Source: Henriciella sp.
GTDB taxonomy: Bacteria > Pseudomonadota > Alphaproteobacteria > Caulobacterales > Hyphomonadaceae
Assembly (NCBI GenBank): GCA_017642885.1
Contig: JAEPOM010000006.1
Span: 62,001 to 126,000 of the forward strand
Length of the DNA: 64,000 nt
Direction: 5' to 3'
Positions 27,079-36,249 of this stretch are shown piece after piece. The position numbers were made by a program, and so were the translations under genes. The notes below the pieces were generated by a model that was not told where the DNA came from, did no database searches, and saw only the letters and a program-made list of their open reading frames with translations. The first letter of the stretch is position 1, and each line of letters begins with the position of its first letter.

Positions 27079-28404
27079 ATGTTCGATATCCGCGCCATTC
27101 GCGACAATCCAGACGCCTTCCGTGCTGCCCTTGAGCGCAAACAGAACGGGCTGGGCGGGGTCGTGTCCCATATGCTGGATCATGACACTGCCGTACGCAA
27201 AGCGGTCGCGGACAAGCAAGAAGCGGAAGCCGCCCGGAATGCTAAATCCAAGGAAATCGGTAAGGCTAAGGCGAGCGGTGACGACGCGCTGTTTGAACAG
27301 TTGCGCCAGGAAGTTGCTGCCGCGAAAGACGTAATAGAAGCCGCCGGTGAGCAAGAAGATGCTGCACGCACAGAACTGAACAAACTGCTTTATGGAACGC
27401 CGAATGTCCCGATGTCTGATGTTCCCGAAGGCGATGACGAAGCGGGCAATGTCGAGCAGCATAAATGGGGTGACCCAAATGCTCGACAGGGCGGCCGGAA
27501 CAATGTTCAGGATCACGCCGATCTGGGTGCTTCACTGACCAACGCCATAGGGCAGCCTATGATGGACTTTGAAGCCGCGGCAGCGATGAGCGGTGCCCGG
27601 TTTGTGGCGCTTCGAGGCCAGCTGGCTCGGCTGGAGCGCGCATTGGCGAGCTTCATGCTCGACACGCAGACGCTCGAGAACGGGTATGAGGAGACCAATC
27701 CACCCCTTCTGGTTCGCGAAGAAGCCCTGATCGGAACCGGACAACTGCCTAAGTTCGGCGAGGATTCATTCCAGACGACCGATGGACATTGGTTGATAGC
27801 GACATCAGAGATTTCACTCACCAATCTCGTGCGTGAACAAATCCTGCCAGCCGAAAATCTCCCCATCCGGATGACCGGCCACACCCCGTGCTTCCGCTCT
27901 GAAGCGGGCAGCGCAGGGCGCGATACCAAAGGCATGATCCGTCTACACCAGTTCAACAAGGTCGAGATGGTCTCCATCGTCCAGGACGAACACGAGGGGC
28001 TCGCAGAATTAGAGCGCATGACCAAATGCGCCGAAGGCATTCTGGAAGCCCTGGATCTCCCGTACCGGCGGATGCTGCTTTGCGCAGGCGATATGGGCTT
28101 TGGCGCACGCAAGACCTACGACTTGGAAGTGTGGCTGCCCAGCCAGAACACCTACCGTGAGATCAGCTCATGCTCGTATTGCGGAGACTTCCAGGCTCGG
28201 CGGATGAATGCCCGCTGGCGCCCCGCACCGAGTGAGGATAATCCAAAGCCGAAACCAGAATTCGTTCACACGCTGAATGGCTCAGGGCTCGCCGTCGGTC
28301 GGACGCTGGTCGCGGTGCTTGAGAATTACCAGAACGAAGACGGCTCGATCACGGTGCCTGACGTGCTGCGTCCTTACATGGGCGGCCTTGAGGTGATCTC
28401 GTGA
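27079..28404 (+). CDS. serS: Seryl-tRNA synthetase
   Basis: This enzyme charges tRNA-Ser. The 441-residue protein has the N-terminal antiparallel coiled-coil arm (about residues 30-105, rich in Lys/Glu/Ala) and the class II core with [55 protein letters not shown] and a C-terminal motif 3 [17 protein letters not shown]. Its stop overlaps the GTG start of the next small membrane protein. Confidence 0.98.
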   Translation: MFDIRAIRDNPDAFRAALERKQNGLGGVVSHMLDHDTAVRKAVADKQEAEAARNAKSKEIGKAKASGDDALFEQLRQEVAAAKDVIEAAGEQEDAARTELNKLLYGTPNVPMSDVPEGDDEAGNVEQHKWGDPNARQGGRNNVQDHADLGASLTNAIGQPMMDFEAAAAMSGARFVALRGQLARLERALASFMLDTQTLENGYEETNPPLLVREEALIGTGQLPKFGEDSFQTTDGHWLIATSEISLTNLVREQILPAENLPIRMTGHTPCFRSEAGSAGRDTKGMIRLHQFNKVEMVSIVQDEHEGLAELERMTKCAEGILEALDLPYRRMLLCAGDMGFGARKTYDLEVWLPSQNTYREISSCSYCGDFQARRMNARWRPAPSEDNPKPKPEFVHTLNGSGLAVGRTLVAVLENYQNEDGSITVPDVLRPYMGGLEVIS

Positions 28405-28781
28405 AGCTTTGGCTCAATATGAGCTTGGTGATCACTCTGGCCTTGTTCGCAACGCATGAAATGGATGCGATCACCCACGCAGAGTGGAAACTGCTTCCCA
28501 TCCTGAGCGGAATGGAAGACGCGTTGGCTCGTAATGTATTTGTGCTTTTGCACATTCCATTATTTGCAGGCGCATTTTGGGCTGTATTCTTGGCGCCCTG
28601 GCGTCGCCGAGCAGCTCAAATCCTATCGGCGCTCACGGTTCTACACGCGATCGTGCATTTCGCTTTATCCGATCACGCTCTTTATACGTTCACCGCACCA
28701 GTTGAGACAATTACAGTGTATGGCGCCGCTGTGTCAGCGGCGGCCTATCTGTTCCTTTCGAAGAAAGAGACCTCAGAATGA
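28401..28781 (+). CDS. Small four-helix membrane protein (DUF6713-like)
   Basis: This 126-residue integral membrane protein starts at GTG 28401, overlapping the serS stop, and ends overlapping the surE start (ATGA). Four hydrophobic segments are visible. The first is followed by [19 protein letters not shown], a pattern I associate with the DUF6713 family; the His, Asp and Glu there and two histidines near HAIVHF could lie in a membrane site. Tight coupling suggests co-translation with serS and surE. Function is unknown. Confidence 0.75.
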   Translation: MKLWLNMSLVITLALFATHEMDAITHAEWKLLPILSGMEDALARNVFVLLHIPLFAGAFWAVFLAPWRRRAAQILSALTVLHAIVHFALSDHALYTFTAPVETITVYGAAVSAAAYLFLSKKETSE

Positions 28782-29539
28782 GAATTCTCCTCACCAATGA
28801 TGATGGTATCAACGCACCGGGCCTTGAGGTGCTGGAGCATATCGCGCGGCAATTAGCGGATGATATCTGGATCGTTGCGCCCGAACTCGAGCAATCGGGC
28901 AAGGGCAGGGCGATCTCACTCACCGAGTTCGTGCGGGTGCGAGAAACAGGGCCACAGCGCTATGCCGTCAATGGCACCCCGAGTGATTGTGTCTTGCTCG
29001 CTTTGGACGAGTTAATGCCAGAGCGCCCGGACCTGATCCTATCCGGGGTTAATGCGGGCCAGAACATTGCAGAGGACACGACATTCTCGGGCACGATCGC
29101 AGCGGCCCTGTTCGGCATGCAGCACGGCGTTCCGAGTATCGCGCTGAGCCAATCGAAAGGGTTTCAGAACCCACACTCCTGTCCCTGGGAGACGCCGATG
29201 GTTTGGGGCGCTCAGGTACTGCGTCCGATCATTGAAAAGGGGTGGCCGAACGATTTGGTCATGAATGTCAATTTCCCCGACCGCGATCCAGAAGATGTTG
29301 CCGGTATCCGGTATACAAGCCAGGGTCTGCGCGATGAGCGAATCATTCGGACAGAAGCACGGGAAGATCTGCGCGGAAACGCCTATTACTGGATCGGATA
29401 TAGGGGAAAACTCTCTAATCCGGACGAAGGCACCGATCTTCGTGCGATCTATGACGGTTACATCTCTGTAAGCCCCTTACATGTGGATTTGACGCATGAT
29501 GCGTTTCTCGCTGAGATGCGTGAGACATGGCAGACTTGA
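28778..29539 (+). CDS. surE: 5'/3'-nucleotidase SurE
   Basis: This metal-dependent nucleotidase is linked to stationary-phase survival. The 253-residue protein begins [20 protein letters not shown] with the metal-binding Asp-Asp pair. SGKGRAISLT, VNGTPSDCVLLAL and SGVNAGQNIAEDTTFSGTIAAA complete the family signature. The pcm start lies 13 bases inside its 3' end, giving the classic surE-pcm pair. Confidence 0.97.
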   Translation: MRILLTNDDGINAPGLEVLEHIARQLADDIWIVAPELEQSGKGRAISLTEFVRVRETGPQRYAVNGTPSDCVLLALDELMPERPDLILSGVNAGQNIAEDTTFSGTIAAALFGMQHGVPSIALSQSKGFQNPHSCPWETPMVWGAQVLRPIIEKGWPNDLVMNVNFPDRDPEDVAGIRYTSQGLRDERIIRTEAREDLRGNAYYWIGYRGKLSNPDEGTDLRAIYDGYISVSPLHVDLTHDAFLAEMRETWQT

Positions 29540-30180
29540 TTCCTGATCCCATGCGAGCTGCGCGGCTCGTGCTTTCGCTGAGGCGTCAGGGGGTAACGGA
29601 CGACGGGGTTCTGACAGCTCTGGAAACCGTAGATCGCGGCGTTTTTGTTGCGCCTCACCTGTCGAGCATGGTGGCCGAAGATTGCGCGTTGCCGATCCCA
29701 TGCGGACAGAGCATCCCCCGGCCAATTGTAACTGCGAAACTGTTGCGGGCACTACAGGTCTCACCGGGGAAGCAGGAGCGTGTTCTGCTCATTGGCTCAG
29801 GCTCCGGATATACGGCAGCCTTGCTCAGCCAGATCAGTCGCCATGTCTATGGAATCGAACGCTATGAGCGCCTGGTGGAGCAATCAAGGCAACGCCTAAG
29901 CGATCTTGCTGTGGAGAATGTCTCCATTCGGCACGGCAATGGTTTAACGGGTCTTCAAGAGCACGGACCCTACGATCGGATCCTGCTGACGGGTGCGGTT
30001 AAAACCATCCCAGCTGTCCTGATTGAACAGCTTGGTAAGGGCGGTTTGCTTGTCACGCCTATCGAGACAAGCTCGGGGCCTCAGATCCTGCGAACCGTGA
30101 GCAAGTCAAAAGACGTCATCGACGAACCTATGCCCGATCGTCTTGCGCTTCTGTCTGAAGGGATCTCTCAGCGTCTCTGA
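29527..30180 (+). CDS. pcm: Protein-L-isoaspartate O-methyltransferase
   Basis: This SAM-dependent enzyme repairs isoaspartyl residues in aged proteins. The 217-residue product has the substrate/active-site motif CALPIPCGQSIPRPIVTAKLL, the SAM loop VLLIGSGSGYTAALLS (GSGSGY in place of the usual GTGSGY) and the post-I acidic VYGIERYERLVEQS. It overlaps surE by 13 bases. In many relatives the next gene is a LysM/M23 peptidase; here a lipoprotein on the other strand follows instead. Confidence 0.94.
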   Translation: MADLIPDPMRAARLVLSLRRQGVTDDGVLTALETVDRGVFVAPHLSSMVAEDCALPIPCGQSIPRPIVTAKLLRALQVSPGKQERVLLIGSGSGYTAALLSQISRHVYGIERYERLVEQSRQRLSDLAVENVSIRHGNGLTGLQEHGPYDRILLTGAVKTIPAVLIEQLGKGGLLVTPIETSSGPQILRTVSKSKDVIDEPMPDRLALLSEGISQRL

Positions 30181-30184
30181 GGGG

Positions 30185-30571
30185 TTATTGCAGGTCCGGG
30201 CTCTCGCATTCGCCTTCAATGGCCACACTGGCGCCCGCCGCCGCTGCTTCACACGCATTTCCGTAAGTCTGACCATCACAGCCACAGACTGGCAGGTATT
30301 CGCGAGTGCAGATTTCAGGACGCGGCTGACACGTGCCCGCACCATCCAGAATTTCCAGACACTGTCCCGGCTCTTGTCGGCAGTAGAAACCAGCGGGGCA
30401 TTCGAGACCGGCAATTCCGCCGCAAGCTTCGCCGGTTGGGTCAATCGCGGGGAGGGTTTCTTCGATAATCGTCTCGACAATTTCGGGCTCGGAGGCCTCG
30501 GTCTCCGGCGTATCGCCGCCGCCGCATGCGGCCAGCAAAACGGCGCTGAGTGATAAGATTAGCACACGCAT
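30185..30571 (-). CDS. Kazal-domain lipoprotein (putative protease inhibitor)
   Basis: This 128-residue exported protein has a signal peptide ending in the lipobox LLAAC (Cys16). An acidic linker (about residues 20-45) leads to a cysteine-rich module (CGGIAGLECPAGFYCRQEPGQC), then a Kazal-like domain with ICTREYLPVCGCDGQTYGNACEAAAAG and a final Cys. Kazal domains inhibit serine proteases in eukaryotes; bacterial versions have been annotated, but their targets are mostly unknown. The location is probably the periplasmic face or outer membrane. It is convergent with pcm. Confidence 0.85.
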   Translation of the reverse strand: MRVLILSLSAVLLAACGGGDTPETEASEPEIVETIIEETLPAIDPTGEACGGIAGLECPAGFYCRQEPGQCLEILDGAGTCQPRPEICTREYLPVCGCDGQTYGNACEAAAAGASVAIEGECESPDLQ

Positions 30572-30614
30572 CGGGCACTCCCCTTCAGTCCCATTTCCCT
30601 GCGCAGCATAGAAA

Positions 30615-30652
30615 AGAAAAACCGGCGAGGCCAGAGGCCGCCGCCGGTTTCC
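30615..30652 (-). terminator. Intrinsic terminator of the SDR gene
   Basis: AAACCGGCG pairs with CGCCGGTTT around a 15-base loop, and on the minus strand the stem is followed by a T-rich run. It sits between the SDR stop at 30680 and the Kazal lipoprotein start, separating the two transcripts. Confidence 0.75.
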
Positions 30653-30679
30653 CGTGTTTTGTAATGAATTGCCTATAAA

Positions 30680-31597
30680 TCAGGCTTTTGCAGCAGCTTC
30701 CTGCAGGCGCGCAAAGATGTTTTGGCCGTGGCCCGAGCCTGATTCAAAGTGGGTTTGTACAGATGTATCGGTGATTTCGTCCCATTTTGCTGCAACGGCC
30801 TCGGCCGTCAGAGCCTCGCCTTGTCCGACAAATGCACCGTTTGTTTCGACGATTTGGGCCATCGAGAACGCTCCCGCGCCGGCGGAGAGGATCATCCCAG
30901 TTGGGGCGTCTTCTTTAACCAGGTTCATCACGCCGGGCGTGACGTATTCAGGCTTCAGATTGTCGAGCATCGCCTGCGGCATCAGGCCTTCGGTCATCCG
31001 TGTCGCCGCGATGGGGCATACTGTGTTGATTTTGATGTTGTTCTTGGCGCCTTCAATTTTCAACGTGTTCATCATACCGACAACGCCGAGCTTGCCAGCG
31101 CCGTAGTTGGCCTGACCAAAGTTGCCATAAAGACCAGTAGAAGAGGTGGTGACGACGATACGGCCGTAATTCTGCTCTTTCATAATGTTCCAGGCGGCGT
31201 GAACCGGCTTGAACGTGCCGCGCAGGTGGACGTCTAGAACCAGGTTGATGTCTTCGGTGGTCATCTTGGAGAAAGATTTGTCACGAAGGATACCTGCATT
31301 CGCGATGATGATGTCGATCCGGCCAAATGCCTCCATCGTGTCATCGATCATCTTCTTCACGCCAGCGTCATCGGCCACAGAAGAACCATTTGCGATGGCT
31401 TCGCCGCCCATGGCCTTGATTTCAGCAACAACGGCTTCCGCAGCCTCAGAGTTGCCGCCTGTTCCATCCATAGAGCCACCAAGATCGTTGATAACGACTT
31501 TAGCGCCGCGTCGGGCGAGCTCCAACGCATGCTGACGGCCAAGGCCGCCGCCGGCGCCAGTTACAATAGCAACGCGATCATCAAAACGAATGGACAT
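30680..31597 (-). CDS. SDR family dehydrogenase, 3-hydroxyacyl-CoA type
   Basis: This NAD(P)-dependent short-chain dehydrogenase has 305 residues. The cofactor loop is TGAGGGLGRQHALELA, NAGIL follows, and the catalytic Ser-Tyr-Lys is in TTSSTGLYGNFGQANYGAGKLG. Length and the INDLGG segment resemble the dehydrogenase part of peroxisomal multifunctional enzyme 2, so 3-hydroxyacyl-CoA is the likely substrate, but this is inference. A pair of palindromes at 31657-31682 in its upstream region could be an operator. Confidence 0.85.
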   Translation of the reverse strand: MSIRFDDRVAIVTGAGGGLGRQHALELARRGAKVVINDLGGSMDGTGGNSEAAEAVVAEIKAMGGEAIANGSSVADDAGVKKMIDDTMEAFGRIDIIIANAGILRDKSFSKMTTEDINLVLDVHLRGTFKPVHAAWNIMKEQNYGRIVVTTSSTGLYGNFGQANYGAGKLGVVGMMNTLKIEGAKNNIKINTVCPIAATRMTEGLMPQAMLDNLKPEYVTPGVMNLVKEDAPTGMILSAGAGAFSMAQIVETNGAFVGQGEALTAEAVAAKWDEITDTSVQTHFESGSGHGQNIFARLQEAAAKA

Positions 31598-31656
31598 GGG
31601 TGTGCCTCCTAGAACCTTTACTCATTGTGCGAGTGCGAAGGCCTTGCACCATCCGC

Positions 31657-31682
31657 TGACGTAAACGTCAAGCGTCGACGCT
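31657..31682. promoter_or_regulatory. Two adjacent palindromes between SDR and VOC genes (candidate operator)
   Basis: TGACGTAAACGTCA (31657-31670) and AGCGTCGACGCT (31671-31682) are perfect palindromes lying back to back in the spacer of a divergent gene pair, about 60 bases from the SDR start. The first resembles, from memory, the ACGT-nn-ACGT sites of MerR-type regulators of acyl-CoA and branched-chain degradation. Regulator identity is inference. Confidence 0.45.
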
Positions 31683-31749
31683 GCGTTACCTCTTGTCAGA
31701 CCGGAAGCGGCATGGTCGCTAGGCTCAAACAAACCCACAGGAGTCTCCC

Positions 31750-32118
31750 ATGCTTGCTTACGTTACCCTCGGATCGAACAACTCCGAAAAAGCTGTTGAA
31801 TTTTATGACGCTGTCCTCGCCGAAATGGGCGCAAAGCGTTTCTTCGACAATGGGCGTCTCCACTTCTACGGCACCGAACCAGGTCAGGCGATGTTGGCGA
31901 TTGGCGGCCCTTATGACGAAGGAACTGCGACGAACGGTAACGGGGTAATGCCGGCAATTGGTGTTGCAGATCGTGAAACCGTCGACCGCGTCTACGCAAA
32001 GGCGATTGAGCTCGGTGCGCCAAGCGAAGGAGAGCCTGGCGAACGTATGCCGACCTTCTATGGCGGCTACTTTCGTGATCCGGATGGCCACAAGATTTGC
32101 ATCTGCAAACTCGGATAG
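31750..32118 (+). CDS. VOC-family (glyoxalase-like) protein
   Basis: This 122-residue protein has two beta-alpha-beta-beta-beta modules of the vicinal-oxygen-chelate fold: MLAYVTLGSNNSEKAVEFYDAVLAEMG at the start and YFRDPDGHKICICKL at the end. Such proteins include glyoxalases, isomerases and resistance proteins; single-domain versions are often uncharacterised. The likely metal ligands are the first-module His-equivalent position and the final Glu/His region, which I cannot assign with confidence. It is divergent from the SDR and upstream of nupC. Confidence 0.85.
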   Translation: MLAYVTLGSNNSEKAVEFYDAVLAEMGAKRFFDNGRLHFYGTEPGQAMLAIGGPYDEGTATNGNGVMPAIGVADRETVDRVYAKAIELGAPSEGEPGERMPTFYGGYFRDPDGHKICICKLG

Positions 32119-32143
32119 ATCACATTGCTGACAACAATACTGG

Positions 32144-32170
32144 CCCGCTCGGCAAGAGCGGGTTAGTCCT
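32144..32170 (+). terminator. Short hairpin after the VOC gene
   Basis: CCCGCTC-ggcaa-GAGCGGG is a 7-base perfect stem followed by a T-containing stretch, consistent with a modest intrinsic terminator 26 bases after the stop codon. Confidence 0.55.
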
Positions 32171-32203
32171 TTCTCAGGGAAACGACCAAGTGAGGATCTG
32201 CTG

Positions 32204-33481
32204 ATGGAATGGGGCTGGGATAACGCACGGGCTTTGCTCGGAATTGTGATGATTTTTGGCATCGCCTGGGGCCTGTCCGAGAACAGGAAGGCTTTTCCGT
32301 GGAAGATCGCTCTTGGCGCAGTTGGCATCCAGTTCGCGTTTGCTCTTATCCTGTTCGGTATTCCAATTATTCGTGAAGCGCTCTTTGCCGCCAACATCGT
32401 CGTCGACAGCCTGATCAGTGCGACGGCCTATGGCACTCAATTCGTGTTTGGACCGACATTCGGAACTCAGGCTGGTTGGGAAGAGTTCACGGGACAACCG
32501 GGACCGATTTTTGCGGTTCATTTGCTCCCTTTGATTATCGTTGTGGCAGCGCTATCTGCGATTTTGTGGCACTGGCACATCCTGCGCTGGGTCACCAAGG
32601 GCTTCGCATTCGTCTTTCGTAAAGGCATGGGCCTCGGCGGTGCAACGTCGCTGGCGGTTTCTGCCAACGTCTTCATGGGCATGACGGAAGCACCGGTTCT
32701 GGTGAAACCCTACCTGAAAGGCATGTCGCGATCTGAGATCTTCATCCTGATGGTCGCGGGGTTTGCAACAGTCGCCGGCAGCGTGCTCGTCCTCTATGGA
32801 GTGTTCTTGAAAGAGGCCTTGCCGAACGCGCTTGGTCAGCTTCTCGCTGCATCCTTGATCGCAGCGCCTGCGGCCGTCGCATTAGCACTCGTCATGGTTC
32901 CTGAGAGCGTCGATTCGAAGCTTCGCGCGCATGAGCCTGATTTTGAATATGAATCCACCATGGATGCCTTTGCGACCGGGGCATCCGATGGCCTGAAAAT
33001 CCTGGCAAATATCGTGACGATGCTCATCGCGGCCTTCGCGCTCCTCTTCCTCGTCAATTCAGGGCTCAGCGCATTGCCTGATTTCAACGGAGCGCCGCTC
33101 TCCATAGAACGCGTGCTCGGGTGGGTCTTTGCCCCGATCATGTACATGGTCGGTGTTCCAATGTCAGAAGCTGCGCAATCAGGATCCCTGATCGGTATCA
33201 AGACGGTTTTGACTGAATTTGTCGCGTTCCTGCAGCTCGCGGGAGAAGGTGGCGAGGGTCTGTCTGAGCGCACGACAATGATCACCGCGCACGCTATTTG
33301 CGGTTTCGCCAATTTCGGCTCTATCGGTATCCTGATTGGCGGCTTATCAATTATTGAACCGAACCGCCGGACAACGTTCCTCGAACTCGCCTGGAAGACG
33401 TTGGTAGCGGGGACGCTGGCAACGTGTCTGTCAGGCGCCGTCGTCGGGGCTTTGCCGCAAGCCTTGTTCTTCGGGAGTTAG
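32204..33481 (+). CDS. nupC: Concentrative nucleoside transporter NupC
   Basis: This inner-membrane nucleoside/cation symporter of 425 residues has about ten hydrophobic segments. The family signatures include GLGGATSLAVSANVFMGMTEAPVLVKPYL (nucleoside-binding repeat) and the C-terminal ICGFANFGSIGILIGGL. It is followed 9 bases later by a TonB-dependent receptor and then a GST, suggesting an uptake operon in which the receptor carries the substrate through the outer membrane. Confidence 0.94.
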   Translation: MEWGWDNARALLGIVMIFGIAWGLSENRKAFPWKIALGAVGIQFAFALILFGIPIIREALFAANIVVDSLISATAYGTQFVFGPTFGTQAGWEEFTGQPGPIFAVHLLPLIIVVAALSAILWHWHILRWVTKGFAFVFRKGMGLGGATSLAVSANVFMGMTEAPVLVKPYLKGMSRSEIFILMVAGFATVAGSVLVLYGVFLKEALPNALGQLLAASLIAAPAAVALALVMVPESVDSKLRAHEPDFEYESTMDAFATGASDGLKILANIVTMLIAAFALLFLVNSGLSALPDFNGAPLSIERVLGWVFAPIMYMVGVPMSEAAQSGSLIGIKTVLTEFVAFLQLAGEGGEGLSERTTMITAHAICGFANFGSIGILIGGLSIIEPNRRTTFLELAWKTLVAGTLATCLSGAVVGALPQALFFGS

Positions 33482-33490
33482 CCGGACCTT

Positions 33491-35620
33491 ATGATCAGAA
33501 CGATCTTGTTGACCACCGCCGCTTTTGGCGTCGCCATGACGGCGAATGCGCAATTTGCATTTGAAGATGATCAAAAAGCGCTGCGTGAAGACGTTGCGGA
33601 ATGCATGCTCGAACGAGGACTGGATCCGGATGGTCCTGTTTCTCCGTTCTGCGTCGGCCGCAAGAACCGCGTCTTGTCCACAATCGTCACTTTCGGCGAT
33701 CGTAGCCCGCTTAGCGCCGGATCGATCTCGATCCTTGATGCGGAGAGCATTGAGCGCGTGTCGGCCGATCATCCCGCCGAAGTCCTGAATACACTTCCGG
33801 GCGTGAACATTCACATCAATTCCGGGCAGGAACACCTGCTGGCAATTCGATCTCCAGTCCTCACGGGAGGCGCGGGGCAGGGGAGTTTTCTCATTCTGGA
33901 AAACGGCGTTCCAACCCGCTCACCAGCCTTTGGCAACGTCAACAGCTTGTTGGAGCCTCACCACGAAACCGCAGAGGCGATCGAGATTGTCCGTGGGCCA
34001 GGATCAGCCAAATACGGCTCGAACGCCGTCCACGGCCTTGTAAATGTCTTCCTCGCCGATCCAAGCGGGGAGGCGTTAAAACAGCTAAATGCGTCCTACG
34101 GATCTCTCGGTCGGTACAAGGGCGATATCATCTTTGATCAGGGCTATCTCGGCCGCGCATCATTATCCGCACAAAAAGATGTCGGCTGGCGCGATGATAC
34201 GGATGTCTTGCAGTTAAAAGGATCGGGTGTCGCGGAGACGGTTTTCAAAGGGTGGAATGTCACTGCGTGGGGGTCTGCATCTTATCTCGAGCAGGAAACA
34301 GCTGATTTCATCCAGGGGACCGATGCTTATGAGGATCGCGACCTCGCACGTGCGAATGATGACCCGCTGGCCTATCGCGACGCTTGGTCGGCGCGCGGCG
34401 CTATCCGACTGGAGAGGGAGCAATACGGTGGAACTCTCTCGTTTACGCCGTTCGGACGCATCCAGCAGATGGATTTTCGCCAGCACTTCCTTCCGTATCG
34501 TGGATTCGAAGAAAACGGTCACAAGGCCATTGGCTTGATGACCCGATATGACCGCGAATTGAGCGAGACTGTCACTTTTCGGACGGGTTTGGATATCGAT
34601 CTCGCGAGCGGATATCTGGAGGAGTTCCAACCCGAACCGTTCGGTTTCTTCCCCGGCGATTCGCGCTTCCCAGCCGGTGTTCACTATGACTACACCGTCG
34701 TGACCCAAGTTGGCGCACTTTGGAGTGAAGTTGATCTGAAACTGTCAGAACAACTGACCGTGTTCGGGGGTCTGCGCGGAGAAGTTCATGCCTACGACTA
34801 CGAGACGGACGCGCCGGTTGGTATCAACGGACGCTTCAATGTTCCCGCAGATCGTACGGATGATTTTGATTTCATTACGCCCAAGCTAGGTGTCGTTTAT
34901 GAGGCCTCAGACACGCTCTCGCTATACGCCAATTATGCCCGCGGCAGCCGTGCGCCGCAGGCGAGCGATCTCTACAGGCTGCAATCCAGGCAAGGCACGG
35001 CGGAAGCCGACGTTGAAACACTAGACAGTTTCGAAGTCGGACTGCGTGGACGCGCGCTCGGTGGAAACCTTGTCTTCGACGTTGCTGCGTACACCGCGGA
35101 CAAGGACAATTTCTTCTTCCGGGATTCAGACGGCTTGAACGTGACGGATGGATCCACACGGCATCAGGGCATCGAACTCGCAGCGAACTGGAGTTTGAGC
35201 GATCAGTTTACACTTGGCGGGAATGTCAGCTGGTCTGACCAGACCTATACGTTTAACCGGTTCGGTGAAACTGGAAATGAGATCATCAGAGATGGCAATC
35301 AGATCGATACGGCCCCTGAATGGCTGGCCAATATTGCGCTAACCTGGTCGCCGAACGAAGCGGCATCCGTGCAATTATCTGCAGATTATGTCGGAGAGTA
35401 TTTCACCAATGCAGCGAACACGCAGGACTATCCCGGCCATCTCATAACGAACCTGCGCGGCAACTATTCGGTCAACGACGCGCTCGAAGCTTTTGTGATT
35501 GTGCGTAATCTAACCGATAAAGTGTACGCTGATCGTGCCGATTTCGCGTTCGGAGACGAACGCTATTTCCCTGGCGAGCCGCTAAACGTCACCTTCGGGA
35601 TCCGCAAGACATTCAAATAA
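33491..35620 (+). CDS. TonB-dependent receptor, likely nucleoside-related
   Basis: This 709-residue outer-membrane beta-barrel has a signal peptide ending TANA/Q. A TonB-box-like STIVTFG occurs near residue 63. The plug domain (about 70-185) contains the typical AIEIVRGPGSAKYGSNAVHGLVNVFL segment. The barrel ends in GIRKTFK. Before the plug is an unusual 40-residue acidic, cysteine-containing segment. Location 9 bases after nupC suggests transport of nucleosides or a related compound; substrate specificity is inference. Confidence 0.9.
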   Translation: MIRTILLTTAAFGVAMTANAQFAFEDDQKALREDVAECMLERGLDPDGPVSPFCVGRKNRVLSTIVTFGDRSPLSAGSISILDAESIERVSADHPAEVLNTLPGVNIHINSGQEHLLAIRSPVLTGGAGQGSFLILENGVPTRSPAFGNVNSLLEPHHETAEAIEIVRGPGSAKYGSNAVHGLVNVFLADPSGEALKQLNASYGSLGRYKGDIIFDQGYLGRASLSAQKDVGWRDDTDVLQLKGSGVAETVFKGWNVTAWGSASYLEQETADFIQGTDAYEDRDLARANDDPLAYRDAWSARGAIRLEREQYGGTLSFTPFGRIQQMDFRQHFLPYRGFEENGHKAIGLMTRYDRELSETVTFRTGLDIDLASGYLEEFQPEPFGFFPGDSRFPAGVHYDYTVVTQVGALWSEVDLKLSEQLTVFGGLRGEVHAYDYETDAPVGINGRFNVPADRTDDFDFITPKLGVVYEASDTLSLYANYARGSRAPQASDLYRLQSRQGTAEADVETLDSFEVGLRGRALGGNLVFDVAAYTADKDNFFFRDSDGLNVTDGSTRHQGIELAANWSLSDQFTLGGNVSWSDQTYTFNRFGETGNEIIRDGNQIDTAPEWLANIALTWSPNEAASVQLSADYVGEYFTNAANTQDYPGHLITNLRGNYSVNDALEAFVIVRNLTDKVYADRADFAFGDERYFPGEPLNVTFGIRKTFK

Positions 35621-35640
35621 ACCCAATCAAGGTCACCCCC

Positions 35641-36249
35641 ATGAAGCTTTATCACGCCCCTCAAGCCGTCAATCCGGAACGAACCTTCAATTTCCTGAAA
35701 GCAAAGGGAAAACTGGATGCGGTCGAAATTGTAGAGATCTCGATCATGAAGGACGAACACAAACAGCCTGAGTATCGCGAACTCTCACCGTTTTCGCAGG
35801 TACCGGTATTGGTGCTCGATGACGGGACAACAATAACGGAAAGCCGGGCAATCTGCAGCTTCTTCGAGCACATGTTCCCGGACCCCAACCTGATGGGATC
35901 TGATGCGCTCGAGAAAGGTTTGATCGAAATGTGGGACCGCCGTGTGGAGTTCATGATGATGATGCAATTCGCGACCTGGTTCCGAAACGCGCATCCGATT
36001 ATGGCGCCGCTGGAAAACCCTCAACTTCCCGAAGCCGCTGCAAAAGCCGAGAAGAGCGTGAAGAAGTTTGCGGAACGTCTCGACAAGCATCTGGCCGGTA
36101 AGGATTGGATCGCCGCAGATCGGTTCTCAATCGCGGATATTACGTTGTTCCTGACATGTGGGTTCTGCGGCGTCATGCGCTGGAAGCCGCACAAAGACTA
36201 CGAAAACATTGGTCGCCATTTTGGGAACGTCGCCGCGCGTTTAAGCTAA
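35641..36249 (+). CDS. Glutathione S-transferase family protein
   Basis: This 202-residue GST-fold protein has an N-terminal thioredoxin-like half (MKLYHAPQAVNPERTFNFLKAKG) with the cis-proline VPVLVLDDG and ESRAIC motifs, and a helical C-terminal half ending LAGKDWIAADRFSIADITLFLTCGF. It follows the TonB receptor by 20 bases, so is probably the last gene of the nupC operon. Its stop overlaps the convergent NAD(P)HX dehydratase stop by 9 bases. Substrate unknown. Confidence 0.9.
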   Translation: MKLYHAPQAVNPERTFNFLKAKGKLDAVEIVEISIMKDEHKQPEYRELSPFSQVPVLVLDDGTTITESRAICSFFEHMFPDPNLMGSDALEKGLIEMWDRRVEFMMMMQFATWFRNAHPIMAPLENPQLPEAAAKAEKSVKKFAERLDKHLAGKDWIAADRFSIADITLFLTCGFCGVMRWKPHKDYENIGRHFGNVAARLS

